From: Saccoglossus kowalevskii
Taxonomy: Eukaryota > Hemichordata > Enteropneusta > Harrimaniidae
Assembly (NCBI RefSeq): GCF_000003605.2
Contig: NW_003126888.1
Location: forward strand, 44,734-77,763
Length of the DNA stretch: 33,030 nucleotides
Reading direction: 5' to 3'
The position numbers and the translations under genes are program-made. Numbering within the stretch: position 1 is the first letter of the stretch; each line of letters starts with the position of its first letter. This document shows positions 30,409 to 33,030 of this stretch, in pieces. The notes under the pieces are model-generated. The model saw only the letters and a program-made list of their open reading frames with translations. It was not told the DNA's origin and did not search any database.

Positions 30409-31007
30409 GGTAGACTGGGCAGTCGGGGCGATTAATTTGCTTTTGTAGTTTAATTAAAATAAAAAAAAATCGTGAAATGGAGGTGTTAGCGCGAAATCCC
30501 CTGTAACTGCGAAATCACCCCGACTGGTTTATTCTGCATGGCCCTCTATCGACACTGCAGGAACCCGTTGATTTTTCAACGGGTAATTATGTTAAACAGT
30601 GTTCTAATTGACAATCATCTACGCCAATCACAACGTCTCTTCAACTGACCTCTGACCGAAAAGACGTTGGCTGATTGTAGCAGCCGATTTTTTTTAATTT
30701 TTCAACTAGTACGAGTTATTTTTTTACACATTGTGATGAATTAGAAACGACGACTACGACAAACTCAAATTTCAATGTGCCGCCATGTTGTGTCTGCAGT
30801 GTGACCTATACCATGTTGACCTTATTATGCACGTATTTCCGCGCCCACCTCATTATAATATGTGCATTATGAATATTTAATAGCAATGAATTTCCTGCAG
30901 AATAAACCAGTCAAGGTGATTTTGCACTAACACCTCCATTTTGCAAATTTTTTTATTTTATTTAAACTTCAAAAACAAATCAATCGCCCCGACTGTGCCA
31001 GTCTACC
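30409..31007. mobile_element. foldback element with long (about 110-130 bp) inverted arms
   Basis: The left arm (30409-30538) begins GGTAGACTGG and the right arm (30896-31007) ends CCAGTCTACC. The arms share CAGTCGGGGCGATT, AAATGGAGGTGTTAG and CTGGTTTATTCTGCA in matching order when reversed. The left arm has an extra 18-base segment, a local duplication around GCGAAATC. Flanking TGATA and TGTTA may be a worn target duplication. The central 360 bases are non-coding. Confidence 0.8.
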
Positions 31008-31102
31008 TGTTAGGCTATTAAAGTTGATGGTATGTAACATATCAATCAATCAATTGATAATTATATTATCTACGACATAAACATTTTCTTTCTGTGTTTC
31101 AG

Positions 31103-31236
31103 TGGACCCCAACTTCTATAGCATGAATTTATTAATGCTGGCTAAAACTTATATAAAACTAAACGACAATAAGATGGCACTGCTCTATCTGACCAAAACT
31201 TTGGACTATGCAGAGAAAACGGAAGAGGACCAGAAG
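31103..31236 (+). CDS. RMDN1: RMDN1 exon 8, last visible exon (residues 277-321)
   Basis: Acceptor ttctgtgtttcag; two bases complete Val, then DPNFYSMNLLMLAKTYIKLN, then DNKMALLYLTKTLDYAEKTE and EDQK, ending at donor AAG then gtgaga. This is the family's C-terminal TPR-like hairpin (VDPNFYSKNLLLLGKTYLKL-type). Phase 1 in, phase 0 out. The remaining 15-20 residues expected from the family are not in the window. Confidence 0.95.
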
Positions 31237-31367
31237 GTGAGATGCATATACTTTCTATAACCTGATCACCCCTCTATTGAAAGTGAACCCTCAAACCAAC
31301 TCGTTCTAAATTCAGGTCCACTGTAGAGGGGATGATGAATCTCGCATGCTTTAATAGATCAAGCTCC

Positions 31368-31689
31368 AATAGACCATTTTACGGTCACTGCGAGATCTCA
31401 CGAGTTGCCTGGAAGATGCGTGCCAATCGTCTGCCGCAAAAATCAAATGATTTGATTTTAAACTTGAATTTTGTAGCTCACAGGCTGAATTTTGACAGAG
31501 GAATATTGCATTTGAATACCATTACTTCATCGAAATTGACCATCATCAAATGTGTGCAGCCCATTATTAAGCATGGAACTATCCCCCACTAATATCGCCA
31601 CTACAACGCTATGACGTTTGTTTGCCCTGTTTTTACATTCGATTTCACGTACAATGCGAGATCACGCAGTGACCAGAAAATGGTCTATT
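31368..31689. mobile_element. MITE with about 33-bp inverted repeats (322 bp)
   Basis: The left end AATAGACCATTTTACGGTCA and the reverse complement of the right end AATAGACCATTTTCTGGTCA, continuing CTGCGAGATCTC versus CTGCGTGATCTC, match at about 30 of 33 positions. A TA-containing end suggests a TA target, unconfirmed. The 86-codon open frame across its left half is a by-product. Confidence 0.78.
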
Positions 31690-31966
31690 ATGGGGCAGTG
31701 TTTACTACTGGAAATCACCTTGTTATGCAAATGACTTGATTTATTATGCCCGAAATTTGCGCTTTGACAGGTCTCTGGCAAAATACAACCACAACACATC
31801 ATTGATACAGATAAGGTGACACATGGTTGATATTGACACAGGTTGATATTGACCATTATAACACACTAGATTCAGATCCAAATTCTGTGCCATGTTATCT
31901 ACCTTTACATGGCAGGCAGGGTATCTGACAAGGATTCACAAAAGCTTATGAACACTATCAAATATT

Positions 31967-33030
31967 TTTAGTCCCCGTTCGGACGCAGTCCGATCGAAAA
32001 CAGGGACTTATGTATTGACCTCCAGGCGTGCGTGCGTCCGTTCGGACCTGTATCTTAGAAATGCCTGGACCAATCACAATCAAACTTCACACATACATCA
32101 TACATGATATTATACATAGGTTATTCAAGGTTGGCCGAATGGCGGCCATTTTTGTGCTAAAAATCATCAAAATCAAGTATTTTTCGGCTGTTTACAGATA
32201 GATTTTGTTCAAAATTGGTATATACGTTAGATATTATAGGACCTTGATGCACATCATTTTGTTTTACAATCTGATTCAAGATGGCCGAATTGCGGCCATT
32301 TTTGTGCTAAAAAATCATAAAAATCAAGCATTTCTCTGCTGTTTACAGATGGATTTTGTTCAAACTTGGTGTATACATTAGACATTATGGGACCTTGATG
32401 CAAATAATTTAGATTCAAAATTAGATTAGATTCAAAATGGCTGACTGGCGGCCATTTTGTTTTAATTTATGTGGTTCTCGTGCCATATGTCTGACTTGCT
32501 TTCATTGATTATGTTCAAATTTTAAATATTCATTATACATCATGTCATAAATATACAGATTTATTGGTTTGACGATCCTATTCAAAATGGCCAAATGGTG
32601 GCCATTTTTGTGCTAAAAAATCATCAAATATCAAGCATTTCTGGCATTTATAGATGGATTTTGTTCAAACTTGGTACATATATTAGACATTACAGGTTTC
32701 TAATGCACATCATTTATTTTTCAGATCAGATTCAAAATGGCTGTCTGGCGGCCATTTTGTTTTAATGATTGGTCTTCGAGAGCCATATCTCTTAAATGCT
32801 TTGACTGATTATATTCAAATTTTATACATTCGTTATACATCATGTTATATATATACATGTATTCAAAATGGCTGATTTTGAATGCTGTTCCAGAGCAATA
32901 TGGAAATGTCAATCATTTTAATGTTAAAAAATCATATTCCTGACATGGTTATATTCCAGCTATATTACTATAAACAAAACTATATATCTTAAATTTGATA
33001 ACTAACGGGGGCTGTGCCATGCATGGCTTG
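31967..33030 (+). mobile_element. large non-coding element with TCCCCGTT ends, copy 2
   Basis: It begins TTAGTCCCCGTTCGGACG with a stem-loop formed with AAACAGGGACTTA. It ends near the window edge at AACGGGGGC followed by the exact palindrome GCCATGCATGGC and then TTG, paralleling the end of copy 1. Inside, units of about 150-160 bases recur (ATGGATTTTGTTCAAACTTGGT; GGCGGCCATTTTGTTTTAAT near 32448 and 32748), arranged as dimers of about 300 bases. Each unit carries a GGCCGAATGGCGGCCATT-type short inverted repeat. No open frame of note. Confidence 0.65.

Larger units (their letters stand above)
28874..31102. other. RMDN1: RMDN1 intron 7
   Basis: 2.2 kb, no exon seen. It holds a weak tRNA-like SINE candidate (about 29150-29350) and a 0.6-kb foldback element (30409-31007) ending about 95 bases before exon 8. 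Confidence 0.6.
10593..33030 (+). other. RMDN1: RMDN1 gene span (coding start to right edge; 3' end outside)
   Basis: Eight coding exons are visible: 10593-10691, 13406-13514, 17106-17461, 21574-21663, 23935-23990, 28260-28347, 28843-28873 and 31103-31236. All junctions are GT-AG and all phases agree (0, 1, 0, 0, 2, 0, 1, 0 after exons 1-8), giving 321 residues. Human RMDN1 is 314 residues and ends roughly 15-20 residues after the EED motif seen at the end of exon 8, so one short terminal coding exon is expected beyond the window; none is recognisable in 31237-33030. Introns are 2714, 3591, 4112, 2271, 4269, 495 and 2229 bases, each except the 495-base one carrying repeat elements. Confidence 0.85.
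31237..33030. other. RMDN1: RMDN1 intron 8 (incomplete)
   Basis: Nearly 1.8 kb to the right edge. It contains an inverted-repeat element (31368-31689) and a second TCCCCGTT-bounded large element (31967-33030). I searched for a phase-0 terminal exon and found none. Confidence 0.55.

Noticed and set aside
31332-31592. 86-codon plus-strand open frame, considered as the terminal RMDN1 exon
   Set aside because: It lies mostly in the left half of a MITE and does not resemble the RMDN C-terminus.

Overview
This window is animal nuclear DNA. It is AT-rich, genes are split by GT-AG introns of 0.5 to 4.3 kb, CpG is retained in places, and short inverted-repeat transposons are dense. Two conserved animal gene families are recognisable. 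There are no operons, bacterial signals, CRISPR arrays or rRNA genes. The protein families and repeat style suggest a marine invertebrate (hemichordate, echinoderm, cephalochordate or lophotrochozoan), but the sequence alone does not settle which.

Layout. (1) Bases 1-5333 look like intronic or flanking DNA of an unidentified minus-strand gene. A good candidate for its first coding exon is 5334-5391, with a strong Kozak context, an upstream in-frame stop and a splice donor. A perfect DR5 nuclear-receptor half-site pair lies about 60 bases upstream of that ATG. (2) Bases 6576-7436 (minus) are a complete single-exon gene for a glycogen-targeting regulatory subunit of protein phosphatase 1 (PPP1R3 family), with an RVxF PP1-docking motif and a CBM21 glycogen-binding domain. 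(3) From 10593 to beyond the right edge (plus) runs RMDN1 (regulator of microtubule dynamics 1, FAM82B). I reconstruct eight coding exons, all phase-compatible, giving 321 residues. Only a short C-terminal exon is missing, presumably to the right of the window. The first two exons, which encode an arginine-rich N-terminus and a hydrophobic segment, come from splice phase and composition; they look like a mitochondrial leader or membrane anchor. PPP1R3 and RMDN1 are divergently transcribed across about 3.2 kb.

The RMDN1 introns and flanks hold many mobile-element remnants. They include a 130-bp TTAA-type MITE family (two copies), a hAT-like MITE with a 5-bp target duplication, a TA-flanked CTGTAAAA-ended hairpin family (five copies, one nested in another repeat with the empty site readable from paralogues), and a three-copy repeat ending in TTAACC...CACCACCAG. 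There is also a tRNA-derived SINE with a 9-bp target duplication, several other inverted-repeat elements, a 0.6-kb long-arm foldback, a 17-bp minisatellite, and two large elements built from about 160-bp subunits and bounded by TCCCCGTT. A broken RecQ-like helicase fragment, too short to appear as a long ORF, lies in intron 5.

The two recognised genes have no evident functional link (glycogen metabolism versus microtubule or mitochondrial biology). I found no convincing new multi-gene system. The most useful results are the reconstructed RMDN1 N-terminus, the candidate DR5-associated first exon, the helicase relic and the catalogue of non-autonomous elements.
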